From: an uncultured Oscillospiraceae bacterium
GTDB lineage: Bacteria > Bacillota > Clostridia > Oscillospirales > Oscillospiraceae
Direction: 5' to 3'
NCBI GenBank assembly: GCA_947627085.1
Contig: CANQUO010000104.1
Location: 1 to 7,471 of the forward strand
Length of the DNA: 7,471 nucleotides
The position numbers were made by a program, and so were the translations under genes. Shown piece after piece: positions 1-5,900 of this stretch. Every line of letters begins with the position of its first letter. Position 1 is the first letter of the stretch. The notes under the pieces are model-generated. The model was not told the DNA's origin and did no database searches. It was given only the letters and a program-made list of their open reading frames with translations.

Positions 1-29
1 TCCCTGCGGTCGGGCTCAGGCGCGGGCAT
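1..29 (-). CDS. Possible start of a minus-strand gene, cut by the left edge
   Basis: An ATG at 29-27 (minus strand) is preceded by AGGAGG at 39-34, four bases upstream, inside a longer purine-rich run (GGGGAGAGGAGGAGCG). Only nine codons are visible before the edge (MPAPEPDRR), so no function can be proposed. The ribosome binding site is as strong as those of the confirmed genes, and the strand agrees with every other gene here. It would be the next gene after the DUF975 gene, about 170 bp downstream. Against it: the stretch is GC-rich and short, and a chance AGGAGG-ATG pairing cannot be excluded. Confidence 0.3.
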
Positions 30-46
30 CGCTCCTCCTCTCCCCA

Positions 47-62
47 GCGGGCAACAGCCCGC
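47..62 (-). other. Small GC hairpin upstream of the possible left-edge gene
   Basis: GCGGGC (47-52) and GCCCGC (57-62) form a perfect 6-bp stem with a 4-nt loop. It lies just upstream of the purine-rich ribosome binding site at 34-42, so in a minus-strand transcript it would sit in the leader of the candidate gene starting at 29. There is no T-run on either side, so it is not an intrinsic terminator. A role in controlling translation is only a guess. Confidence 0.35.
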
Positions 63-99
63 CGGGGGCCCCATGGCACACTCCGCAAAACAAAAGGGA

Positions 100-130
100 T
101 TTTTCGCAAGGCACATGTCCTTGCGAAAAA
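100..130. repeat. 12-bp perfect inverted repeat with palindromic centre (operator-like)
   Basis: TTTTTCGCAAGG (100-111) is mirrored exactly by CCTTGCGAAAAA (119-130), separated by CACATGT, whose last six bases ACATGT are themselves palindromic. With one extra C at 112 the whole 31-nt block is a near-complete palindrome. The flanks are T-run before and A-run after on both strands, the opposite of an intrinsic terminator, so it fits a dimeric repressor site or a structural element better. It lies between the DUF975 gene and the possible minus-strand start at 29. No regulator can be named from the sequence. Confidence 0.5.
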
Positions 131-156
131 TATTTGATTCGGGGTTTGCCAACAGG

Positions 157-187
157 CTGACCGGGAGGCCAGCGGCCTCCCGGTCAG
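157..187. terminator. Strong 14-bp hairpin downstream of the DUF975 gene
   Basis: CTGACCGGGAGGCC (157-170) pairs perfectly with GGCCTCCCGGTCAG (174-187) around a 3-nt loop (171-173). It begins 10 bp beyond the stop codon of the DUF975 gene (stop at 198-200, minus strand), the usual place for an operon terminator. The tail is not ideal: in the minus direction the stem is followed by CCTGTTGGC rather than a T-run, while on the plus strand it is followed by ATTATTTATTT. It may therefore act as a 3'-end-stabilising hairpin, or terminate a plus-strand transcript. The stem is certain; the terminator role is likely but not proven. Confidence 0.55.
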
Positions 188-197
188 ATTATTTATT

Positions 198-986
198 TCA
201 GTTCCAAAAGGGTTCGTCGCCGGGGCCTACGGAGGCCATGCCTAAAAGCTCGTTGTAGAAGGCCCCACGGGCCAGATACATATAGGGCGTGAGCCAGAGG
301 GCCAGTATGTCGATGCGCAATATGTCGGCGATCACAGCCCCCAGCAGGAGCCACCAGAAGAAGGACAGCTCCAGCTTGAAAAGCCTCCACTTGTTCCCCC
401 GCATGAGCTGGCCGGACTCCCTCATGCACTGTATGACGCCCTTTGTGGGGTCGTCCAGCAGGATGTAGAGGGACAGGGAGTAGCGGTAGATGAATATGAC
501 GCCCGGGATTATGAAGAGCACAAAGCCGAAAAACGTGACCAGGCCCATAAGTAAGCTCAGCGCCACGGTTTTCCACACCATCTGGAAACCGTAGAATATG
601 GAGCTTACCTTCGTCGGCCGGTGGCGGCTCTCGCACAGGGTGTGGTAGGTGTAGCCCGCCGACAGGGGAACGGTCATTAAATTCAGCAAAAAGGCGAGCA
701 GCATGGGGAACACACCCCTGTAAAAGTCCCTGGCGTCGGGAATCTCGATGGAGTCAAACACCGCCGAGGGGTCGCCGCTCTCCAGAAGCTCCTGGGACTT
801 TGCCAGGGCGGCGTTCAGCCGCTGGGAGAGCTCCCTGCTCCAGGCGGCGTAGCCGGTGAGCTCATTGGTCAGCACGGATATCAGCGTGTTCACCAGCACG
901 AACACCAGCGCCGTCAGGATAAGCGCCCGGAGACGCTCCCTCATGACGGACCTGGCTTTCTGTTTTAACTCTCTGGAATTGGACAT
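198..986 (-). CDS. DUF975 family integral membrane protein
   Basis: This predicted polytopic membrane protein of 262 residues belongs to the DUF975 family, common in Firmicutes and of unknown function. From the chosen start, a basic N-terminus (SRELKQKAR) leads into a hydrophobic segment at about 20-39. A hydrophilic, charged stretch (about 50-88, probably extracytoplasmic or a large loop) follows, then further membrane segments at about 91-111, 139-167 and 205-223 and a weaker one near 225-243. The family hallmark is the stretch at about 178-213: DDPTKG, RESGQLMRGNKWRLF and LSFFWW. The ATG at 986 is preferred because GGGAG lies six bases upstream and the Lys/Arg-rich start matches the family. 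An in-frame ATG at 1007, overlapping the upstream stop as ATGA, would add seven residues but has only AAGG 13 bases away. The gene follows the MATE transporter with a 17-bp gap, so the two are probably cotranscribed. Family call secure; cellular role unknown. Confidence 0.85.
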   Translation of the reverse strand: MSNSRELKQKARSVMRERLRALILTALVFVLVNTLISVLTNELTGYAAWSRELSQRLNAALAKSQELLESGDPSAVFDSIEIPDARDFYRGVFPMLLAFLLNLMTVPLSAGYTYHTLCESRHRPTKVSSIFYGFQMVWKTVALSLLMGLVTFFGFVLFIIPGVIFIYRYSLSLYILLDDPTKGVIQCMRESGQLMRGNKWRLFKLELSFFWWLLLGAVIADILRIDILALWLTPYMYLARGAFYNELLGMASVGPGDEPFWN

Positions 987-992
987 GGTTCG

Positions 993-997
993 CTCCC
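993..997 (-). promoter_or_regulatory. Ribosome binding site deciding the DUF975 start
   Basis: GGGAG on the minus strand, six bases before the ATG at 986. It favours that codon over the upstream ATG at 1007, which overlaps the MATE stop codon and lacks a well-spaced site. The site lies in the 17-bp gap right after the MATE stop, so ribosomes finishing the transporter could reinitiate here. Confidence 0.55.
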
Positions 998-1003
998 TTC
1001 CGG

Positions 1004-2356
1004 TCATATCTTTGATATGACCTTCTTATTTATCCTTATGAGCAACAGCACCGACACCGTGAGACTCACGGCCTCGGCAATGGGGAAACACCACCACACG
1101 GCCTCAAGGCCGAATACCTTGGAGAACACATACGCCACAGGCAGGAGCACCACCAGCTGGCGCAGGAATGAGACGATGGCGCTGTATATCCCGTTGCCCA
1201 GGGCCTGAAAGACACTGCCTATCACTATGCACGCCCCGCACATAAGGAAATGTATCGATATTATCCGCAAAGCCGGCACGCCGATGCGGAGCATCTCGGC
1301 GGAGGGGCTGAACATGCCAAGAAGCGTCTCCGGCATGAGCTGGAAGGCCAGAAAGCCCAGAGTGGTGATGCCCTCGCCGATCAGTATGCTGAGCTTGATG
1401 GTCTTTATTATGCGCTCCCTGTTACCCGCCCCGTAGTTGTAGGCGATGATGGGCACCATGCCGGCGTTCAGGCCGAACACGGGCATACAGACGAAGGACT
1501 GTATCTTGAAATACGCCCCGAACACGTCGGTGGCCGCCTCAAAGGCCACCAAAATAAGGTCCATGGCGTAGCTCATGACCGAGCCGATGGCCTGCATGAT
1601 GGTGGTCGGCACGCCGATAAGGAGCATGCGCTTCAAAAGCGCCCCGTCCACGTTGAATATCTTATTGACGTTCAGGCGCACCTCGGGGTTTTTGAAATAA
1701 CACAGCGTAGCGCCCAGGGTGGCGGCTGTTATCTGGCCTATCACCGTGGCCACGGCGGCCCCGGCAACGCCCATCTCGGGGAAGCCCAGGTAGCCGAATA
1801 TCATGATCGGGTCCAGGATCATGTTCATGACCGCGCCGGTGCCCTGTATCACCATGGAGTAGACCGTCTTGCCCGTGGACTGGAAAAGCCGCTCAAAGAC
1901 TATCTGTGTAAATACTCCGAAGGAGAAAACGCAGACTATGGAGAGATATTCCGTCCCCATATCCAGCACCGCGGGGCCGGTCTGGGCGGTCTCGTGGGAG
2001 TACATGAAGGGCCTTGCTAAAAATAAGCCGAAAAGGAGGAAGAAAGCATATGAGCAAAGCGCCAAAAGCGCCCCGTGCCGGGCGGCCTTGTTGGCCTCCT
2101 CGGGCTTCTTCTCCCCTAAAAAGCGGGAGACCAGGGCGTTCATGCCCACCCCCGCGCCGTTGGCAAAGGCGATTATCAGCGTCTGTATGGGAAAGGCCAG
2201 CGTCACCGCCGTCAGCGCCCCGGGGGCGTAGTTGCTGACGAATATGCTGTCCACCACGTTATAAAGCGCCTGCACCAGCATGGACGCCATCATCGGCAGG
2301 GACATGGTGATAAGAAGCTTCCCCACCGGCATGACGCCCATCTTGTTCTCTTTCAT
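1004..2356 (-). CDS. MATE family multidrug/cation antiporter
   Basis: This 450-residue inner-membrane transporter of the MATE (multidrug and toxic compound extrusion) family exports organic cations or drugs in exchange for Na+ or H+; the substrate cannot be told from sequence. Length and about 12 hydrophobic segments match the family. Visible family features are the N-terminal helix GKLLITMSLPMMASMLVQAL with YNVVDSIFV (12-40), GVGMNALVSRFLGEKK (69-84), NMILDPIMIFG (178-188) closing the first half, and in the second half GLNAGMVPIIAYNYGAGNRERI (295-316) and SVFQALGN (381-388). The two halves show the usual internal pseudo-symmetry. The start at 2356 is supported by GAGGT seven bases upstream. 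The reading frame is intact with no sign of decay. The DUF975 gene follows closely on the same strand. The product resembles the large clostridial NorM/DinF/MepA-like groups, but choosing one would overreach. Confidence 0.93.
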   Translation of the reverse strand: MKENKMGVMPVGKLLITMSLPMMASMLVQALYNVVDSIFVSNYAPGALTAVTLAFPIQTLIIAFANGAGVGMNALVSRFLGEKKPEEANKAARHGALLALCSYAFFLLFGLFLARPFMYSHETAQTGPAVLDMGTEYLSIVCVFSFGVFTQIVFERLFQSTGKTVYSMVIQGTGAVMNMILDPIMIFGYLGFPEMGVAGAAVATVIGQITAATLGATLCYFKNPEVRLNVNKIFNVDGALLKRMLLIGVPTTIMQAIGSVMSYAMDLILVAFEAATDVFGAYFKIQSFVCMPVFGLNAGMVPIIAYNYGAGNRERIIKTIKLSILIGEGITTLGFLAFQLMPETLLGMFSPSAEMLRIGVPALRIISIHFLMCGACIVIGSVFQALGNGIYSAIVSFLRQLVVLLPVAYVFSKVFGLEAVWWCFPIAEAVSLTVSVLLLIRINKKVISKI

Positions 2357-2363
2357 ATTTATG

Positions 2364-2368
2364 ACCTC
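2364..2368 (-). promoter_or_regulatory. Ribosome binding site of the MATE gene
   Basis: GAGGT on the minus strand, seven bases before the ATG at 2356. Good match and spacing; it fixes the start of the transporter. Confidence 0.7.
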
Positions 2369-2373
2369 ATTGT

Positions 2374-2379
2374 ATTATA
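2374..2379 (-). promoter_or_regulatory. Candidate -10 box upstream of the MATE gene
   Basis: A perfect TATAAT on the minus strand in a locally AT-rich stretch upstream of the transporter. The hexamer 17 bp further upstream is AGTTTA (2402-2397), a poor -35, and there is no TGn extension. A start site about seven bases downstream would fall inside the GAGGT ribosome binding site, leaving an almost leaderless mRNA. The box could therefore be fortuitous, or the transcript could begin slightly upstream. Confidence 0.35.
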
Positions 2380-2417
2380 TCTGTGTGGAAAAATCTTAAA
2401 CTTTTTGTAAATCCTTG

Positions 2418-2472
2418 GCTTCGAAGCTCCAAAGCCGCTAAGGCTTTTTATCGGTTGCCGTCCGAACGGACG
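2418..2472. other. Three small palindromes upstream of the MATE promoter region
   Basis: This stretch holds no gene. It contains the 10-bp palindrome GCTTCGAAGC (2418-2427); a hairpin AAAGCC/GGCTTT (2431-2436 and 2442-2447) whose plus-strand end runs into TTTTTA, terminator-like for plus-strand transcription although no plus-strand gene lies upstream; and CGTCCG/CGGACG (2459-2464 and 2467-2472). Each is weak alone. Together they form the left edge of the dense hairpin region that continues to the purL stop. Confidence 0.4.
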
Positions 2473-2488
2473 AGGGATTCTACTTTCT

Positions 2489-2510
2489 CCCTTTTGTTGG
2501 CACAAAAGGG
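2489..2510. repeat. Hairpin CCCTTTTGT/ACAAAAGGG
   Basis: CCCTTTTGT (2489-2497) pairs perfectly with ACAAAAGGG (2502-2510) over the 4-nt loop TGGC. It ends three bases before the first GTAGGGG repeat (2513) and may form one composite unit with it. No T-run follows in either direction, so a terminator role is not supported. Confidence 0.5.
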
Positions 2511-2512
2511 GT

Positions 2513-2539
2513 GTAGGGGCCGATGCCCACATCGGCCCG
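2513..2539 (+). repeat. GTAGGGG hairpin repeat, copy 1
   Basis: 27-nt element: GTAGGGG, left stem CCGATG, loop CCCA, right stem CATCGG, then CCCG. The stem, including the constant GGG/CCC clamp, is 9 bp and perfect (2517-2525 with 2530-2538). It is an exact reverse complement of copy 2 at 2620-2646, and copies 3 and 4 share its ends but not its stem sequence. It resembles bacterial REP-type palindromic elements in size and placement; I cannot assign it to a named family. Confidence 0.75.
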
Positions 2540-2619
2540 CGTTCCGATATCGCGTCAGCCCGTTGTAATGCGCCATCATATTACGCGTCGATTTTGGCCT
2601 TGGCGTCAAATTGGTGCGT

Positions 2620-2646
2620 CGGGCCGATGTGGGCATCGGCCCCTAC
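2620..2646 (-). repeat. GTAGGGG hairpin repeat, copy 2 (inverted, identical to copy 1)
   Basis: Exact 27-nt reverse complement of 2513-2539, separated from it by an 80-nt spacer (2540-2619). The pair could fold as two local 9-bp hairpins or as one 27-bp stem with a large loop. Head-to-head pairing with a short spacer is the arrangement of BIME-like units and of some small non-autonomous mobile elements. Confidence 0.75.
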
Positions 2647-2678
2647 AGGGTGCGCGCTGGTGCGGTGATTATCGTTTG

Positions 2679-2697
2679 CCCCTCCCTCTGGGAGGGG
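2679..2697. repeat. Hairpin CCCCTCCC/GGGAGGGG
   Basis: CCCCTCCC (2679-2686) pairs with GGGAGGGG (2690-2697) over the loop TCT: 8 bp, perfect. Its right arm supplies the first two G-tracts of the G-quadruplex motif at 2690-2709, so hairpin and quadruplex would compete. Confidence 0.5.
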
Positions 2698-2709
2698 GTA
2701 GGGGGTGGG
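2690..2709 (+). other. Canonical G-quadruplex motif
   Basis: GGGAGGGGGTAGGGGGTGGG contains four G-tracts of 3, 5, 5 and 3 with loops of 1, 2 and 1 nt, a textbook match to the G3+N1-7 pattern with very short loops. It lies on the plus strand, which is the template strand for the surrounding minus-strand genes, in the gap after purL. Whether it folds in the cell is unknown. Confidence 0.6.
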
Positions 2710-2732
2710 CCGGAATCTTCCTCCGCACCCCC
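2701..2732. repeat. Bulged hairpin GGGGGTG/CACCCCC
   Basis: GGGGGTG (2701-2707) pairs with CACCCCC (2726-2732), and an inner CGGA (2711-2714) pairs with TCCG (2722-2725), leaving a GGC bulge and a 7-nt loop. It shares its left arm with the G-quadruplex motif. Confidence 0.45.
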
Positions 2733-2734
2733 AA

Positions 2735-2757
2735 AAAGGTTGCGCCTTACGGCGCTT
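2735..2757 (+). repeat. AAAGGTTGCG hairpin repeat, copy 1
   Basis: AAAGGTT followed by a hairpin GCGCC (2742-2746), loop TTAC, GGCGC (2751-2755). A second copy in inverted orientation abuts the purL stop (2934-2956). On the minus strand this hairpin is followed by AACCTTTTT, so it is also the nearest thing to an intrinsic terminator after purL, about 200 bp beyond its stop, although the T-run starts four bases after the stem. Confidence 0.5.
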
Positions 2758-2765
2758 ATTTAAAC

Positions 2766-2791
2766 CGGGAGGGTTTGGAACCCTCCCCTAC
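2766..2791 (-). repeat. GTAGGGG hairpin repeat, copy 3
   Basis: Minus-strand reading: GTAGGGG, stem AGGGTT, loop CCA, stem AACCCT, CCCG (26 nt). The full stem with the GGG/CCC clamp is 9 bp and perfect (2767-2775 with 2779-2787). The ends and loop match copies 1, 2 and 4, while the six stem bases differ on both sides in a fully compensated way. Confidence 0.7.
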
Positions 2792-2822
2792 GAAAAATAC
2801 GGGGGCACCTCCTGTTAACACC

Positions 2823-2848
2823 GTAGGGGCGGGTCCCAGACCCGCCCG
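2823..2848 (+). repeat. GTAGGGG hairpin repeat, copy 4
   Basis: GTAGGGG, stem CGGGTC, loop CCA, stem GACCCG, CCCG (26 nt). The 9-bp perfect stem is 2827-2835 with 2839-2847. It lies 31 bp from copy 3 in the opposite orientation, so copies 3 and 4 form a second inverted pair, like copies 1 and 2 but with different stems. Confidence 0.7.
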
Positions 2849-2881
2849 TCCCTCCGTCCCGCCCGCAGGCTATATCCCCTG

Positions 2882-2920
2882 CCTTCCCCGCCTGGGCGGG
2901 GAAGGTGGCGCCTCAGCGCC
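2882..2920. repeat. Tandem hairpins downstream of purL
   Basis: CCTTCCCCGCC (2882-2892) is mirrored by GGCGGGGAAGG (2895-2905), an 11-bp inverted repeat whose two central bases force a small real loop. It is followed directly by GGCGC/GCGCC (2907-2911 and 2916-2920) over the loop CTCA. Together with the hairpin at 2934-2956 they form three consecutive stem-loops at the 3' end of the purL transcript. None has a following T-run on the minus strand. They may protect the mRNA end or act in Rho-dependent termination, but neither is shown by the sequence. Confidence 0.5.
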
Positions 2921-2933
2921 GAATGAGGTGGGA

Positions 2934-2956
2934 TACGCGGCGAAGCCGCAACCTTT
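2934..2956 (-). repeat. AAAGGTTGCG hairpin repeat, copy 2, starting on the purL stop codon
   Basis: Minus-strand reading: AAAGGTTGCGGC, TTC loop, GCCGC (stem 2937-2941 with 2945-2949). It matches the copy at 2735-2757 across AAAGGTTGCG and keeps the hairpin while its stem bases differ. Its first A is the last base of the purL TGA (2958-2956), so the element follows the gene with no gap. Confidence 0.5.
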
Positions 2957-5900
2957 CACTTAAAATACCTGACTCCCGCTTCGAATATCCTCATATCGAA
3001 CTCGCCGGGCACGTTGCGGTAGAGGCCGCCTACGCGCTCTGAGTGGCCCATCTTGCCGAATACGCGGCCGTCGGGGCTGGTGATGCCCTCGATGGCGGCC
3101 ACGGAGCCGTTGGGGTTGTGGGCGATATCCATGGTGGGATGGCCGGTGAAGTCCACGTACTGGGTGGCTATCTGGCCGCGCTCGGCGAGCATCGCCACCG
3201 TCTTGGCGGAGGCCAGGAACTTGCCCTCGCCGTGGGAGATGGGCACGGTGTAGACCTCCCCGGGGTTCGTGAGGGCAAACCAGGGGGACTTGTTGGAGGC
3301 CACGCGCGTGCGCACAAGCCTCGACTGGTGGCGGCCTATGGTGTTGAAGGTGAGGGTGGGGCAGGTCCCGTCGGTGTCGACTATTCGCCCGAATGGCACA
3401 AGGCCCCGCTTCACAAGGGCCTGGAAGCCGTTGCAGATGCCGCCCATCAGGCCGTCCCGCCGCTCAAGAAGGTCCGTCACGGCGTCACGGACAAGCCCGT
3501 TGCGGAAAAAGGCGGTTATGAACTTGCCGGACCCGTCGGGCTCGTCGCCGCCGGAGAAGCCGCCGGGGATGAATACTATCTGGGAGTTTCCCACGGCCTT
3601 CGCGAATCTCTCCACGCTCTCGGTGATGGCGGCGCTTGTCATGTTGCGTATGACGAATATCTCAGCCTCCGCCCCGGCCCTCTCAAAGGCCCTGGCGGTG
3701 TCGTACTCGCAGTTGGTGCCGGGGAACACGGGGATGAGAACCCGGGGCTTTGCGACGCTTATTTTGGGGCTCACGCGGGTTATGGCGGTGAAGCTGTACT
3801 CCGGGGCCGGGACGGTCTCGCCGGCTTTGGTGGGATAGACCTTCTCAAGCTTTCCCTCCCAGGCCTCCGTAAGCTCTGAAAGGCTCACGCTCTCGTCGCC
3901 GAATACGACGTCGGCGTTCTCCGTGGTCTGGCCGAGCACCACGCCGTCGGCGTCATCGGTGAGCTCTAAAACAAAGGAGCCGTAGCGCTTTTCGAATATT
4001 TCCTCCATGGTCACGCCATCGGCGAATTTAAATCCTACGCCGTTGCCCACGCACATCTTGAATACCGCCTCCGCCGCGCCACCATTGGTGAGGGTATAGG
4101 CCGCCACGGCTTTGCCGGAGCGAAGAAGCTCCGTGACACGGGCAAAGAGGGCCTTTAAGCTGTCGGGGGTGGGAAGGCCGTTTTTATACTCGGGGCTCAG
4201 CCACAAGACCTTGTGGCCGGGGGCCTTGAACTCGTTTGACACCACGTCCGTCTCTTTTCCCATGGTCACGGCGAAGGAGACGAGCGTTGGGGGCACGTCC
4301 AGGTCCTCAAAGGACCCGCTCATGGAGTCCTTGCCGCCGATGGCCCCGATGCCCAGCTCCCTCTGGGCCTTCAACGCGCCCAGAAGCGCCGCCAGGGGCT
4401 GGCCCCAGCGCTCGGGCTCGGAGCCCGGACGGCAGAAATACTCCTGGAAGGTGAGGTACGTGTCCTCAAAGTCCGCGCCCGTGGCGATGAGTTTGGAGAC
4501 CGACTCCACCACCGCCAGATACGCGCCCTTGAAGGGGCTGGCCTCCATCACCTCCGGGTCGTAGCCCCAGGCCATAAAGGAGCAGTCCGGGGTGTAGCCG
4601 TGGTCCAGGGGGAGGCGGTGGACCATGGCCTCGATGGGCGTCAGCTGATTTTTGCCGCCGAAGGGCATGAGGAGGCTGGCCGCGCCTATGGTGGAGTCGA
4701 ACCTCTCCGCAAGTCCCCGCTTGGAGCAGACGTTGAGGTCGGAGACCGTGTTTTTCATGTTGACGGCGAAGCTTAAGTCTATCTTCTTATCAAAAGGCTT
4801 CTCCGCCGCGACCTTGATCGCGGTGTGCTTGGGAGCGCCGTTGGTGTTGAGGAAATCCCGGGAGATATCCACTATCCTCCGCCCGTTCCACTCCATAACG
4901 AGCCTGGGCTCCCGGGTGACAACGGCGATGACGGTGGACTCAAGGTTCTCACGGTCGGCGAGGGCCATAAACTCCTCCTTATCCTCCGGCGCCACCACCA
5001 CGGCCATGCGCTCCTGGGACTCGGAGATGGCCAGCTCCGTGCCGTCAAGGCCGTCGTACTTTCTGGGCACCTGATTTAAGTCGATAAGCAGTCCGTCGGC
5101 AAGCTCCCCAACGGCCACGGAAACTCCGCCCGCGCCAAAGTCGTTGCACCGCTTTATGAGCCGTGTGGCCATGGGGTCTCGGAAAAGCCGCTGGAGCTTG
5201 CGCTCCTCCGGCGCGTTGCCCTTCTGGACCTCGGCCCCGCAGGTCTCAACAGAGTGGGCGTTGTGGGCCTTGGAGGAGCCCGTGGCCCCGCCGATGCCGT
5301 CGCGGCCCGTGCGGCCGCCTAAAAGTATGACTATATCCCCCGGCTCCGGCACCTCACGCCGGACGTTTGAGGCCGGGGCCGCGCCCAGGACCGCACCGAT
5401 CTCCATGTGCTTGGCCGCGTACCCCGGGTGGTAAATCTCGTCAACTATCCCCGTGGCAAGGCCAATCTGGTTGCCGTAGGAGCTGTACCCCGCCGCCGCG
5501 CCGGTGACCAGCTTAAGCTGGGGGAGCTTTCCGGGCATTGTATCGGATACCGGCACCGTGGGGTCGGCCGCGCCGGTGACGCGCATGGCGGCGTAGACGT
5601 AGCTTCTCCCGGAGAGCGGGTCCCTGATGGCCCCGCCGATGCAGGTGGCCGCGCCGCCGAAGGGTTCGATCTCCGTGGGGTGGTTGTGGGTCTCGTTTTT
5701 AAATAGCAGGAGCCAGTCCTGAGCCTCGCCGTCCACGGTGACCTTTATCTTCACCGTGCAGGCGTTTATCTCGTCGGACTCGTCCAGCTTCGTGAGCAGT
5801 CCGCGCTTTTTGAGGTACTTGGCCCCCACGGTGGCGATGTCCATAAGGCACATGGGCTTTGTGTCGCCGCAGTACTCCCGCATGGCGATATATATCTCAA

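Noticed and set aside
1..258. Plus-strand frame open from the edge to 258
   Set aside because: It runs through the 31-nt palindrome, the 14-bp hairpin and into the 3' end of the DUF975 gene on the other strand; composition is not protein-like and ATG 73 lacks a good ribosome binding site.
193..636. 147-codon minus-strand frame overlapping the DUF975 gene
   Set aside because: Out-of-frame shadow within a gene with a clear family match; Arg/His/Pro-rich.
1005..1007. ATG overlapping the MATE stop (ATGA) as the DUF975 start
   Set aside because: Its only candidate ribosome binding site (AAGG) is 13 bases away, whereas the ATG at 986 has GGGAG six bases upstream and gives a more family-like N-terminus. 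It remains possible.
1250..2020. 256-codon plus-strand frame opposite the MATE gene
   Set aside because: Antisense shadow caused by GC-rich codon bias; histidine- and glycine-rich translation with no family resemblance.
2431..2450. Intrinsic terminator AAAGCC/GGCTTT-TTTA on the plus strand
   Set aside because: Six-bp stem of which half is A-T, and no plus-strand gene upstream to terminate; kept only as a small palindrome.
2513..2848. CRISPR array
   Set aside because: Repeats are in alternating orientation, spaced irregularly (80, 119 and 31 nt), differ in their stems, and no cas gene is visible.
2523..2963. 146-codon plus-strand open frame across the purL-MATE gap, overlapping the end of purL
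   Set aside because: It consists of the hairpin repeats read as protein (for example GRCGHRPL from copy 2). The inverted arms give the same peptide on the other strand at 2448-2636. It has no convincing ribosome binding site and no recognisable domain.
3043..3879. 278-codon plus-strand frame opposite purL
   Set aside because: Antisense shadow of the glutaminase region of purL; low-complexity Gly/Ala/His-rich translation.
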